From Pseudonocardiaceae bacterium YIM PH 21723 (GTDB lineage: Bacteria; Actinomycetota; Actinomycetes; Mycobacteriales; Pseudonocardiaceae), in the NCBI GenBank assembly GCA_003600225.1, contig QZFT01000045.1, positions 124,001 through 188,000 of the forward strand: a stretch of DNA of 64,000 nt, given 5' to 3'. Position 1 is the stretch's first letter. Each line of letters starts with the position of its first letter. This document shows positions 43,099 through 52,111 of this stretch, piece by piece. The notes beneath the pieces are model-generated. The model was not told the origin of the DNA, ran no database searches, and was given only the letters and a program-made list of their open reading frames with translations. The position numbers and the translations under genes are program-made.

Positions 43099-46000
43099 CC
43101 TCGTGGTGAATGGTGACGTTCTCCCAGCCTTCCAATGGGCTGAGGTCGGCGTCGCGGCTGTAGATGAACAGATCAGTGAGGTTGGTCAGCGACCGCAACG
43201 GCGTCAGATCGGGTAGCGGTCCGGCGCCACCGATGTGCAGGATCTCCAGCAGTGGGAGCTCCTGCACGAACTCCACCGAGTCCAGCGGAGTTCGGGCCAG
43301 GTTGGCGAAGTTCAGTTTCGGCAACCTGGCCAGTCGGTGGACGTCGGTGATCCGGGAGCCCCGCAGATACACGCCGCGCATGGTGTCCGCCCACTGTTCC
43401 ACGCCCGCTAGGGATTCCAGTGCATTCACTTCGTTGAGCATCAGGAACCCGAGTGCGGTCAGCTGTTCCGCTTCGAGCAGACCGCGCAAGCCGGCGACGG
43501 AAGCGCTCTGCCAGAGACCGAATCTGTCGAGCCGCATGTCCGGCGGGAGGGCCGCGAGCAGCTCGTCCGGGTGGATGGCGTCGTAGATCTCCAGCGAGGT
43601 CAGCTGCTCCAACGCCCGCAGCCCCCGCTTGCCGTCGGGACTGCCCAGCGTGGTCGTGAGGCCCGTCAGCCGCGGGCAGCCGGCCAGTGCCGCGAGATCG
43701 ATCTCGCCGGTCTTCCGCAGCACCAGGCTCTGCAGATCGGGCAGCTGAGTAAGCGGCGTGAGATCGTTCGTCTTGATGTCCGTGAGCTGGAATGACTCGA
43801 GCATGGGCATGTCGCCCACATAGTCCAGCGGGCCGTATCCCTGGCCGAAGCGACACCAGAGCACCGGTTTACGGATGTGGCGCAGCGCGGGTAACAGCAG
43901 GGGATCGGTGACCTCGGGGTTGACGAACGGGTCCACATCGAGGATCTGCTGGGCGTAGCGCACCGGATCGAATCGCGGCCAGGCTCGATTGAGTTCCCGG
44001 AACATCTCCTGCCTGGAATCCCGGTCGAACGGCTCATCCTTGTCGCGGAGGCACCGTGCGATCACCGAGAGGGCGTGGTCGCCACCGATCAGCCCGGCCA
44101 TCCGGACCGTCGACGGGCGATACTCCGGTGCGATCGGCCCGGCCGGTAGCAGTTCCAAGGCCAGCTCGCCGACCTCGGCCATCCGCTCCGCCACCGGCAG
44201 GGATGGTGGCGGCAGCTGGTGTTTGGCCAGCAGTTCGGCCCGGGCGTTGAGTGCCCGGGGAAGCGTCGGTGCCTGGTGTGCGCAGGCGATCGCGAGCAAC
44301 GTGGCAACATGCCAGCCGTCGTGGCCTGAGGCCGCCCGATCGGTGAGCGCGGTGACCAGTTCCTCGCGCTGGCCGGCATTGGCGACGGCCACGGCCATCA
44401 CGATCACCTCCCGCCACTGGTCGTCGGTCACGTGGTCGACGAGGACGCCGATGTCGTCCGCGTCGATCGCGGCCTTGGCGGCCAGGTACTCCTGGAAGGT
44501 CTTGTGCACGAAGTCCAGCTGGCCGGCCACCGGTTCGCGAACCAGTCCGCTCCGGTTCAGCAGCAGGTTCAGCACCTGCTGTCCGGTCGCCTCGATCCGC
44601 GGCATGGCGGCCAGCCGTCGATCCAGCTGCGCGGTGATCCGATCGGTGGCCGCGCCGGACAACCCGTTGCGGACCAGCCAGTAGGCGATGTCCTGCAACA
44701 GGATCGTCTTCTCCGTGCGGGACAGTTCGAGGTCTTCCAGGCCGATGCTCCGCTCCCGGTCCCGCCGGTCCAGGAGCATCTCCAGGGCGACCGTGTACAG
44801 CTCCATCCGGTCCCGGGGCAGGTGCATCCGGCGATCCCAGTGCAGTGCGCACAGCAGGGCGGTGAGCAGCGGGCTGGTGGCCAGCCGGCGCAGGTGTCGC
44901 TGGGAGCGGATGCCGTCCAGCAGGTGGCGCGCGCTGTCCCGCAACTGTGCCCGGTCGGTGTACTCGGCGAGCATGGCGGCGTGCCAGTGGTCGACGAACG
45001 CCTGGATGTCGGCCATCCCCATGGGCAGCGTCTCGTAGCCGGTGAATCCGGCGCCGTCCAGCCAGTGCCCGGAGGCCGCGGCCGGCCGGGAGGTCACCAC
45101 GTAACCCGCCGCCGGATAGGCGATCACCAGTTCCTGCAGCCAGCGCCGGGCAGCGTCCCGCCGGCTCTCCGGGAGCTCGTCCACCCCGTCGACGAGGATC
45201 AGGGCCCGGCCGCCGGCGAGTTGTTCGTGCATCCAGCCCGCGGGCATCTGGTCGGCGATGTGCGCCACCGAGGTCTGCAGGAACTCCTCCGGGCGGGGCA
45301 GTTCCCGGCCGGAGTAGCGGCGCAGCCGCAGGAACACCGGCATGAAGTCGAGCTCACCCCGTGCGGCGCGGACGGCCAGCCACTGCAACAGGGTGGTCTT
45401 CCCGGAACCGGCTTCACCACGCACCAGGATCCGCCGGTGCGCCCGCAGGGCGTCCTCAATGGACACAGTCGCCGGGCTGTCCTCGTCGTGCGCGCGAGAA
45501 CCGCCTACCTCCATCTGCAGGCTGACGTAGGCGGTGCTCAGCGGATAGCAGCGGGTGCGGTCGTCCACCGTGACGCCGAACAGCTCCACCTGGTCCAGGT
45601 GGGTGGCGATGACCCGGCGATAGGTCGCCTCGAATCTGTCCACAGTGGATCCGTCCACCCTGGACGGCAGGTGGGTCGCGATCTCCTCCACCCGGCGGAG
45701 CAGTTCGGACTGCCTGCCCAGCAACTCGGTGAACACCCCGGTGTCGAAGCCCGGCAACAGGTTCGCCATCTCGACCACGTAGGTGCAGCACCCGGCGGTC
45801 ACCCGGTGATACAGCGCGGTGGCGTCGGCACTGAGGTCCCTCGTCCGGTCCGGCAGCCCCCGTTGTAACGTGATGGGATCCAGGTCGACCGCGACCAGCC
45901 CACGTATGTCCAGAGTGGACTCCTCGAACGAGTCGGCCACCGCCAGCACGGTGGCCGCCCGCTCATGGTCCGGGATCGACGCGTACTCGTGTTCGAGCGC

Positions 46001-46195
46001 GCCGAGCAGGGTGTCGGCGACGCGTTCCTCCATCTCGTCGAACAGCCGCCGGATCCGCCGCCGCTCCCGGGCGTCGGCGACCCGTGATTCCACCAGCCCC
46101 GCGACGGTGATCGCCACCTCGGCGGAATCCTTCAACCACAGCTTGCACGCGGTCTTGACGACCGCTGCCCCCAGCGCCAGCCCAGGATCGACCAT
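43091..46195 (-). CDS. NACHT NTPase with leucine-rich repeats (bacterial NLR-like)
   Basis: 1034 residues. A helical N-terminal region (1-240) resembles the NACHT N-terminal helical domains of actinobacterial proteins. The NACHT ATPase follows: Walker A GEAGSGKTT (260-268), Walker B ALILVDGVDE (331-340), sensor VVTSRP, and a winged-helix/helical part with FVHKTFQEYLAAKAA. The last 300 residues are leucine-rich repeats (LPDLQSLVLRKTGEIDLAAL, LPLLEILHIGG). The layout mirrors animal NLRs and bacterial bNACHT antiphage proteins. No separate effector gene lies beside it, so the effector would have to be the N-terminal helical domain. No signal peptide; cytoplasmic. Confidence 0.88.
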   Translation of the reverse strand: MVDPGLALGAAVVKTACKLWLKDSAEVAITVAGLVESRVADARERRRIRRLFDEMEERVADTLLGALEHEYASIPDHERAATVLAVADSFEESTLDIRGLVAVDLDPITLQRGLPDRTRDLSADATALYHRVTAGCCTYVVEMANLLPGFDTGVFTELLGRQSELLRRVEEIATHLPSRVDGSTVDRFEATYRRVIATHLDQVELFGVTVDDRTRCYPLSTAYVSLQMEVGGSRAHDEDSPATVSIEDALRAHRRILVRGEAGSGKTTLLQWLAVRAARGELDFMPVFLRLRRYSGRELPRPEEFLQTSVAHIADQMPAGWMHEQLAGGRALILVDGVDELPESRRDAARRWLQELVIAYPAAGYVVTSRPAAASGHWLDGAGFTGYETLPMGMADIQAFVDHWHAAMLAEYTDRAQLRDSARHLLDGIRSQRHLRRLATSPLLTALLCALHWDRRMHLPRDRMELYTVALEMLLDRRDRERSIGLEDLELSRTEKTILLQDIAYWLVRNGLSGAATDRITAQLDRRLAAMPRIEATGQQVLNLLLNRSGLVREPVAGQLDFVHKTFQEYLAAKAAIDADDIGVLVDHVTDDQWREVIVMAVAVANAGQREELVTALTDRAASGHDGWHVATLLAIACAHQAPTLPRALNARAELLAKHQLPPPSLPVAERMAEVGELALELLPAGPIAPEYRPSTVRMAGLIGGDHALSVIARCLRDKDEPFDRDSRQEMFRELNRAWPRFDPVRYAQQILDVDPFVNPEVTDPLLLPALRHIRKPVLWCRFGQGYGPLDYVGDMPMLESFQLTDIKTNDLTPLTQLPDLQSLVLRKTGEIDLAALAGCPRLTGLTTTLGSPDGKRGLRALEQLTSLEIYDAIHPDELLAALPPDMRLDRFGLWQSASVAGLRGLLEAEQLTALGFLMLNEVNALESLAGVEQWADTMRGVYLRGSRITDVHRLARLPKLNFANLARTPLDSVEFVQELPLLEILHIGGAGPLPDLTPLRSLTNLTDLFIYSRDADLSPLEGWENVTIHHEVS

Positions 46196-46218
46196 GGCGG
46201 AACGATCTCATGCCAAGA

Positions 46219-47154
46219 TCACGACTCGGTGGCCTGCCCCAGCCTGGTGCGCACGGCGGTCGCGGCGCACGCGATCACGGCTACTCCGCCGAGGACGGTG
46301 GGCCAGGTGAGAGGTTCGCCCAGCAGCAGGGCGGCCCAGCAGATGTTCATCACGGGCTGGACGAGTTGCACCTGGCTCACCCGCGCCATCGGCCCGATGG
46401 CGAGTCCCCGGTACCAGGCGAAGAAGCCGAGGAACATGCTCACCACGGCGAGGTAGCCGAAGGCCGCCCATTCGACGGGCGTGCCGGCCGGTGGCCGCTG
46501 GGTGATCGAGAGTCCGGTGAGGACGGTCATCAGCGGCGCGGACACCACCAGGGCCCAGGACACGGTCTGCCAGGAACCGAGTTCGCGGGCCAGCAGGCCA
46601 CCTTCGGCATAGCCGATCGCGCAGGCGGCGACCGCGCCGAACAGGTACAGGTCGGGCCACTGCAGTCCGCCGATTCCGTCGCTCCGCAGCGCGGCGAACC
46701 CGACGACGACGGCCGCACCCAGGGTGGCGGTGATCCAGAAGGGCAGTGGTGGTCGTTCGTGGCCGCGGAGCACGGCCATCACCGCGGTCGCGGCGGGCAG
46801 CAGGGCGATCACCACGGCGGCGTGGCCCGCCTGGGTGACGGTGAGGGCGTAGGAGGTGAGGAGCGGGAAGCCCACGACCACGCCGCCCGCCACGACCATC
46901 AGCCGGATCCACTGGGTACCACGGGGGATTCGCTGCCTGGTCAGGGTGAGAGCCGCCGCGGCGAGGACCGCGGCGATGACCGCGCGGGCGGAGGCGACGA
47001 ACAGCGGGGACATCCCGCCGCCGGCGAGGGTGACCCGGGTGAACGGCACGGTGAACGAGAACGCGGTGACCCCGAGCAGACCCCACCACAATCCGGCGGG
47101 GGAGGGCGATAGCAGTGGTGGCTTGAGTAGAGTAGCGCTACTGTTGTCCGTCAT
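46219..47154 (-). CDS. EamA/DMT-type transporter
   Basis: 311 residues, ten membrane helices in two EamA repeats (LLGVTAFSFTVPFTRVTLAG; AAFGYLAVVSMFLGFFAWYR). Likely a metabolite exporter. Its start codon overlaps that of the divergent MocR-type regulator: the four bases CATG (47152-47155) hold both ATGs. The pairing suggests that the regulator controls this exporter, perhaps for a pyridoxine- or amino-acid-related compound. A later start for one gene cannot be excluded. Confidence 0.85.
   Translation of the reverse strand: MTDNSSATLLKPPLLSPSPAGLWWGLLGVTAFSFTVPFTRVTLAGGGMSPLFVASARAVIAAVLAAAALTLTRQRIPRGTQWIRLMVVAGGVVVGFPLLTSYALTVTQAGHAAVVIALLPAATAVMAVLRGHERPPLPFWITATLGAAVVVGFAALRSDGIGGLQWPDLYLFGAVAACAIGYAEGGLLARELGSWQTVSWALVVSAPLMTVLTGLSITQRPPAGTPVEWAAFGYLAVVSMFLGFFAWYRGLAIGPMARVSQVQLVQPVMNICWAALLLGEPLTWPTVLGGVAVIACAATAVRTRLGQATES
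47131..47142. promoter_or_regulatory. Operator palindrome AGTAGCGCTACT
   Basis: A perfect 12-bp palindrome 11 bp before the MocR start codon, and therefore inside the first codons of the divergent exporter gene. A likely autoregulatory site. Confidence 0.5.
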
Positions 47155-48595
47155 GTCAGACGATAGCAGTGCCGCACGGATCGCCGTAGCCCTGCGGCAG
47201 TGGATCGCCCAGGCCCCGGCGGAGGCGAAGCTGCCGTCGACGCGGGCGCTGGTCGCGCAGTACGGGGCGAGCCCGGTGACCGTGCAGCAGGCGCTGCGCA
47301 GCCTGGCCGGTCAGGGGCTGGTGGAGACCCGGCCGGGGGTGGGCACCTTCGCCCGGGCCGTGCGGGTCGCCCGGTCGAACGACTACGGATGGCAGACCGA
47401 GGCGCTCGGCCGGGCCGGGAACCTGCTGCCGGAATTGCCCGCCGCCCTGGAACCGGTGTCCAACGATGTCGTCGCGCTGCATTCGGGGTATCCGGACCGG
47501 GAGCTGCTCCCGGGGAAGCTGGTGCGGGCCGCCTTCGCGCGAGCGGTGCGCGATGACGCGTTGATGGGCAGGCCGCAGACGGCGGGGAATCCGCGGTTGC
47601 AGTCCTGGTTCGCCGCCGAACTGGAATCGGTCACCCCGGCGGGAGTCACCCCGCCGGCCCCCAGCGACGTGGTGATCATCCCCGGCAGTCAGGGTGGCCT
47701 GATCACCGCGTTCCGCGCGCTGGTCGGATCCGGCAGGCCGCTGCTGATGGAATCGCCGACCTATTGGGGCGCGATCCTGGCCGCCGCGCAGGTCGGGGTC
47801 ACGGTCGTTCCGGTGCCCAGCGGCCCGGACGGTCCGGATCCGGATGCCCTGCGGCGGGCGTTCGCCGAGACCGGTGCCCGTGCTTTCTACGCCCAGCCCA
47901 GCTTCGCCAGCCCGACCGGGGCGCTGTGGTCACCCGCGTTGACGGAGCAGATCATGCAGACGATTCGCGGGCACGGCGCCTTCCTGATCGAGGACGACTG
48001 GGCACACGACTTCGGCATCACCGCCGACCCGCGGCCGGTCGCCGCCCACGACGACGCCGGGCACGTCGTCTACCTCCGGTCGCTGAGCAAGAGCATCTCC
48101 CCGTCGGTCCGGGTGGCCGGCCTGATCGCCCGCGGCCCGGCTCGCACCCGCATCCTGGCGGACACCCGCGCGGACTCCATGTATGTCAGCGGAGTGCTCC
48201 AGGCAGTCGCACTGGACGTGGTCACCCAGCCCGGCTGGGGAACGCATCTGCGCCGGCTGCGGCAGCAGCTCAAGGCGCGCCGCGACCTGCTGGTCACCGG
48301 GCTCCGCGAGCACGCTCCGGAGGTGCGGCCGGTGTCGGTTCCGCAGGGCGGCCTGAACCTCTGGGCCCGGCTGCCGGACACCGTCCACTTCGGACAGGTG
48401 ATCCGGGAGTGCCGGGAGCAGGGGGTCATCATCGGACCCGGGGACGAGTGGTTTCCCGCCGAGCCGACCGGGCAGTTCATCCGGCTCAACTACGGCGGCC
48501 CACATCCCGGCGCGTTCCCGGACGCGATGCGGGTGCTCGGCGAGGCGGTCGCCCGGAACGGTGAGCGCGTAGAACAGCTGGTGAGAACGGTGTGA
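47153..48595 (+). CDS. MocR-type regulator (GntR helix-turn-helix fused to aminotransferase fold)
   Basis: 480 residues. N-terminal winged helix: LPSTRALVAQYGASPVTVQQ, then ALRSLAGQGLVETRPGVGTF. The C-terminal fold-type I aminotransferase domain has the PLP lysine in YLRSLSKSISPSVRVAG and the Asp of LIEDDWAHDFG. Members sense PLP or amino acids and regulate a divergent gene, here the EamA exporter. The ATG overlaps the exporter's start codon on the other strand. Confidence 0.9.
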   Translation: MSDDSSAARIAVALRQWIAQAPAEAKLPSTRALVAQYGASPVTVQQALRSLAGQGLVETRPGVGTFARAVRVARSNDYGWQTEALGRAGNLLPELPAALEPVSNDVVALHSGYPDRELLPGKLVRAAFARAVRDDALMGRPQTAGNPRLQSWFAAELESVTPAGVTPPAPSDVVIIPGSQGGLITAFRALVGSGRPLLMESPTYWGAILAAAQVGVTVVPVPSGPDGPDPDALRRAFAETGARAFYAQPSFASPTGALWSPALTEQIMQTIRGHGAFLIEDDWAHDFGITADPRPVAAHDDAGHVVYLRSLSKSISPSVRVAGLIARGPARTRILADTRADSMYVSGVLQAVALDVVTQPGWGTHLRRLRQQLKARRDLLVTGLREHAPEVRPVSVPQGGLNLWARLPDTVHFGQVIRECREQGVIIGPGDEWFPAEPTGQFIRLNYGGPHPGAFPDAMRVLGEAVARNGERVEQLVRTV

Positions 48596-48682
48596 GGCTC
48601 CGCCGAACCGGCGTGGAGTCGATCCGATCGGTTCACCTGGAGTTCGCTTTCCGTATGCCTGGTCGGCGAAACATCCGATGGC

Positions 48683-50254
48683 ATGGAACTCCCCAGAGTC
48701 GGTATCCCGGACCAGCTGGCGGCCCGGATGTCCATGGCCGAACAGCACGACTACCTGCGGCGGGCCTTCGGGCGGCGCAGCCTGTTGCGTGGTGGGCTGA
48801 TCACCGCGGCCGCCATGACGGCCGGGCCGCTGTTCTTCCCCAGCGAGGCCTACGCCGCCGGTGACCGGGTGATCCCGTTCGGCAGGCACCTCGCCTTCGG
48901 CCGCAATCCGCGCCGGGAGATGCGGATCGGCTGGCAGGTACCGGCGCGGGTGCGCAACCCCTTCGTCCGGATCGGTCACCACCCCGATGAACTGGGGGAG
49001 CGGATCCCGGCCGAGACGCGTGCGCTGCACTCCGAGGTTCCCGGGGTGATCGCCCCCTATGACCAGTACTACCTGCACGCGGAGGCCACTGACCTGCTGC
49101 CGGGTCAGACCTACTATTACCGGGTCGGCCACGACGGGTACGAGTCCACCGCGTTCTCCTCCTTCCGCACCGCGCCGCTGCGGGGAGTGCCCGCGGAGCC
49201 GTTCACCTTCACCGCGTTCGGTGACCAGGGCGTCAGCACCGCGGCCGTCGCGGACAACGGCGCGATCGCCCGGCAGAACCCCGTCTTCCAGTTGCACGCG
49301 GGCGACATCGCGTACGCGGACAGCGCGGGTGCCGGGCTGCCGGGTGATCACTTCGATCCGAAGGTGTGGGACGCCTATCTGACGCAGATCGAACCGGTCG
49401 CCTCGCGGGTCCCGTGGATGGTGGCCATGGGCAACCACGACATGGAGGCGTTGTACTCGCCCGACGGATACGGCGGTGAACTTGCCCGCTTCGACTTCCC
49501 GGGGAACGGCCCGGACAAGTGCGACGCGGTGTACTCGTTCATCTACGGCAACGTCGGCGTCATCTCCCTGGACGCCAACGACGTCTCGTATGAGATCCCG
49601 GCGAACCACGGATACAGCGGCGGCTCGCAGACCGAGTGGCTGCGACACCGGCTGGCCTACCTGCGGTGGCAGCCCGATGTGGACTTCATCGTGGTGTTCT
49701 TCCACCACTGCGCCTACTCGACCACCAAGAGCCACGCCTCCGAGGGCGGGGTGCGCGAGGAGTGGGTGCCACTGTTCGACCGGTACAAGGTGGACCTGGT
49801 CATCAACGGGCACAACCACGTCTACGAGCGCACCGACGCGATGCGCGGCGGCAAGATCAGCACCGCCCTGCCGATCGGCGGCACCGTGCACCCCGACCGG
49901 GACGGCACCGTCTACGCGACCGTCGGCGGCGCGGGTGCCGGGCTGTACAAGTTCCCCGCGCCGGACACCTATGAGGGCCACGAGATCGATCCGGTGCCGG
50001 TGCAGACGTATTCGAACACCAAGGACGGCAAGGTCGCCGAGACCGTCGACTGGTCACACGTGCGCTACACCGGGTTCTCGTTCGTGGCCGTCGACGTCAA
50101 GCCCGCCTGGTACGGCGGGCCGACCACGATGACCGTGCGCACGCTGACACCCACCGGAGCCGAGGTCGACCGGTTCACCCTGGCCCGGACCGCGGGACTG
50201 CGCGCCGACCTCGGTCTCGACTTCCGTCAGGGAGCCGATATCGGCGACCTCTGA
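48683..50254 (+). CDS. Secreted purple acid phosphatase-like metallophosphoesterase
   Basis: 523 residues. A twin-arginine signal lies inside the N-terminus (FGRRSLLRGGLITAAAMTAG, cut after AYAA). An N-terminal fibronectin-like domain (about 60-170) precedes the calcineurin-like core with metal ligands in FGDQG, GDIAYAD, GNHD, FFHH and GHNHVYER. It releases phosphate from organic esters outside the cell. Its stop lies within the end of the convergent Lrp gene (28-bp overlap). Confidence 0.92.
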   Translation: MELPRVGIPDQLAARMSMAEQHDYLRRAFGRRSLLRGGLITAAAMTAGPLFFPSEAYAAGDRVIPFGRHLAFGRNPRREMRIGWQVPARVRNPFVRIGHHPDELGERIPAETRALHSEVPGVIAPYDQYYLHAEATDLLPGQTYYYRVGHDGYESTAFSSFRTAPLRGVPAEPFTFTAFGDQGVSTAAVADNGAIARQNPVFQLHAGDIAYADSAGAGLPGDHFDPKVWDAYLTQIEPVASRVPWMVAMGNHDMEALYSPDGYGGELARFDFPGNGPDKCDAVYSFIYGNVGVISLDANDVSYEIPANHGYSGGSQTEWLRHRLAYLRWQPDVDFIVVFFHHCAYSTTKSHASEGGVREEWVPLFDRYKVDLVINGHNHVYERTDAMRGGKISTALPIGGTVHPDRDGTVYATVGGAGAGLYKFPAPDTYEGHEIDPVPVQTYSNTKDGKVAETVDWSHVRYTGFSFVAVDVKPAWYGGPTTMTVRTLTPTGAEVDRFTLARTAGLRADLGLDFRQGADIGDL

Positions 50255-50715
50255 GGGACCGGCCGCTTGTCCCGGTGCTCGAACACCAGCTGGGTGTGCA
50301 GCTGGGCGACCTCGCGGCGGCTGGTGAAGCTGTCCAGGATCAGCTGCTGCAGGTGCGTGGGGTCGGCCACCGCGACCTGCACCAGGAAGTCGTCCGGGCC
50401 GGCCATGTGGGATACCGCGATGGTCTCCGGGAGGGTCATCACGTAGTCCAGGAACGGGGCCACCACCTCCCGGGTGTGCGGCCGCACGCGCACGGCGATG
50501 ACCGCGCGCAGCGGCCTGCCCATCGCCGCCAGGTCCACCGCGGCGTGGAAGCCGGTGAGCACCCCGCGCTCGCGCATCGCGCGCACCCGGATCAGGCAGG
50601 TCGACGGGGCGATGCCGACCAGATCCGCAAGTTCCTTGTTGGGCAGCCGAGCATTGTTCTGTAGCTCTCGGACGATGGCAGCGTCCACCGAATCCAGGGG
50701 TGGCGAATCCGTCAT
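50227..50715 (-). CDS. Lrp/AsnC-family regulator
   Basis: 162 residues: N-terminal helix-turn-helix (LPNKELADLVGIAPSTCLIR) and C-terminal RAM ligand domain (ETIAVSHMAGPDDFLVQVAV). Divergent from the PLP-dependent lyase gene across an 88-bp gap, which it very likely regulates in response to an amino acid. Overlaps the phosphatase gene end. Confidence 0.9.
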   Translation of the reverse strand: MTDSPPLDSVDAAIVRELQNNARLPNKELADLVGIAPSTCLIRVRAMRERGVLTGFHAAVDLAAMGRPLRAVIAVRVRPHTREVVAPFLDYVMTLPETIAVSHMAGPDDFLVQVAVADPTHLQQLILDSFTSRREVAQLHTQLVFEHRDKRPVPQRSPISAP

Positions 50716-50803
50716 GTGCCGAACATAGTTCAGCAGTTATGCCGAATGCACTCCGATCGTGCGGCAATAGGTGCAAATCCTGCGCAGAATTCGGAGGCTG
50801 GCA

Positions 50804-51970
50804 ATGGAGCTCGGCACGCGCACTATGGCAGTGCACGCGGGTCGGAACGACCTGGCTCGACTGGGCGTGCACGCCCCGCCGCTGGACCTGTCGTCCACCT
50901 ATCCGCTCCTCGACCACGAGCAGGGCGGACTGGACCTGGGCACCTTCGCCGACGGCGCCGCCACCGCGGGCAACCCCGTCTACTCCCGGCTGCACAATCC
51001 GACCGTCGCCCGGTTCGAGAACGCGCTCGCCGAGCTGGAGGGCACCGACGAAGCAGTTGCCTACGCCAGTGGGATGGCGGCGATCACCGCGGTGATCATG
51101 GCCTCCGCCCGCGCCCACGTCATCGCGCTGCGGCCGATCTACGGCGGCACCGACCACCTGCTGGGCTGCGGGCTGCTCAGCCCCGAGGTCACCTACATCA
51201 ACGGCATCGAGCAACTGGCCGGCGCGCTCCGGCCGGACACCGGGCTGATCCTGCTGGAGACCCCGGCCAACCCCTGCCTGGACATGATCGACATCGCCGA
51301 GGTGGTGCGCATCGCGGGCGAGGTCCCGGTCGCGGTGGACAACACCTTCGCCACGCCGATCCTGCAGAACCCGGCCAAGCACGGCGCCGCCTACGTGATC
51401 CACTCGGCCACCAAGTACCTGAGCGGGCACGGCGACGTGCTGGGCGGAGTGGTGGCCTGCTCCGCCGAGCTGGCCGGGCCGCTGCGGCAGATCCGCATCC
51501 TCACCGGATCGGTGCTGCACCCGCTCGCCGGGTACCTGCTGCACCGCGGGCTGCCCACGCTGCCGCTGCGGGTGCTCGCGGCTCAGCACAACGCCGGGAT
51601 CCTGGCCGAGAGGCTCGCTACCCATCCGGCGGTGGCCGCCGTGCACTATCCCGGACTACCGGGCGCTGATGCATACGGTCTGTTGGGTAGTCAACTCTCC
51701 GGCGCGGGCTCGATTATTTCATTTGAGACATATTCTGATCCCATTCCGGTCATTGAAAAACTGAATCTGATCACTCCGGCGGTCAGTTTGGGATCGGTCG
51801 ACACCCTCATCCAGCACCCCGCTTCGCTGACCCATCGCCTGGTCCCTGAACAGGCTCGACGGGAAAGCGGTATCTCCCCGCTATTACTCCGATTGGCCGT
51901 AGGAATTGAAGACGCAAACGACCTGTGGGCCGACCTGGATACGGCACTGAATCTGGTCCTGGCGGCATGA
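50804..51970 (+). CDS. Cys/Met-metabolism PLP lyase (methionine gamma-lyase or cystathionine lyase type)
   Basis: 388 residues, fold-type I. Conserved LETPANPCLDMIDIAEV, VDNTFATPILQNP and the PLP lysine in HSATKYLSGHGDVLGG. It cleaves or exchanges sulphur amino acids; the exact reaction is not settled. The ATG has CGGAGG 7 nt upstream. A divergent Lrp regulator suggests induction by an amino acid. Odd feature: from about 51660 to the stop, codons become A/T-rich (att, tca, ttt, aca, tat, aaa), unlike the first 285 codons, which indicates a mosaic 3' end. Confidence 0.9.
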   Translation: MELGTRTMAVHAGRNDLARLGVHAPPLDLSSTYPLLDHEQGGLDLGTFADGAATAGNPVYSRLHNPTVARFENALAELEGTDEAVAYASGMAAITAVIMASARAHVIALRPIYGGTDHLLGCGLLSPEVTYINGIEQLAGALRPDTGLILLETPANPCLDMIDIAEVVRIAGEVPVAVDNTFATPILQNPAKHGAAYVIHSATKYLSGHGDVLGGVVACSAELAGPLRQIRILTGSVLHPLAGYLLHRGLPTLPLRVLAAQHNAGILAERLATHPAVAAVHYPGLPGADAYGLLGSQLSGAGSIISFETYSDPIPVIEKLNLITPAVSLGSVDTLIQHPASLTHRLVPEQARRESGISPLLLRLAVGIEDANDLWADLDTALNLVLAA

Positions 51971-52111
51971 TCAGTTGAGATATAGATTACCTTCCGAGGT
52001 TGTAAGCGGTTCCAGTTCGGACGGCTAACCTCCGTCGGTCACACCGTTTGTGGGCAACTTGCGTCTGCCCACCGGTGTGGCGTTCCTGCAGCGGCTTTGG
52101 GAGGAGACCGC

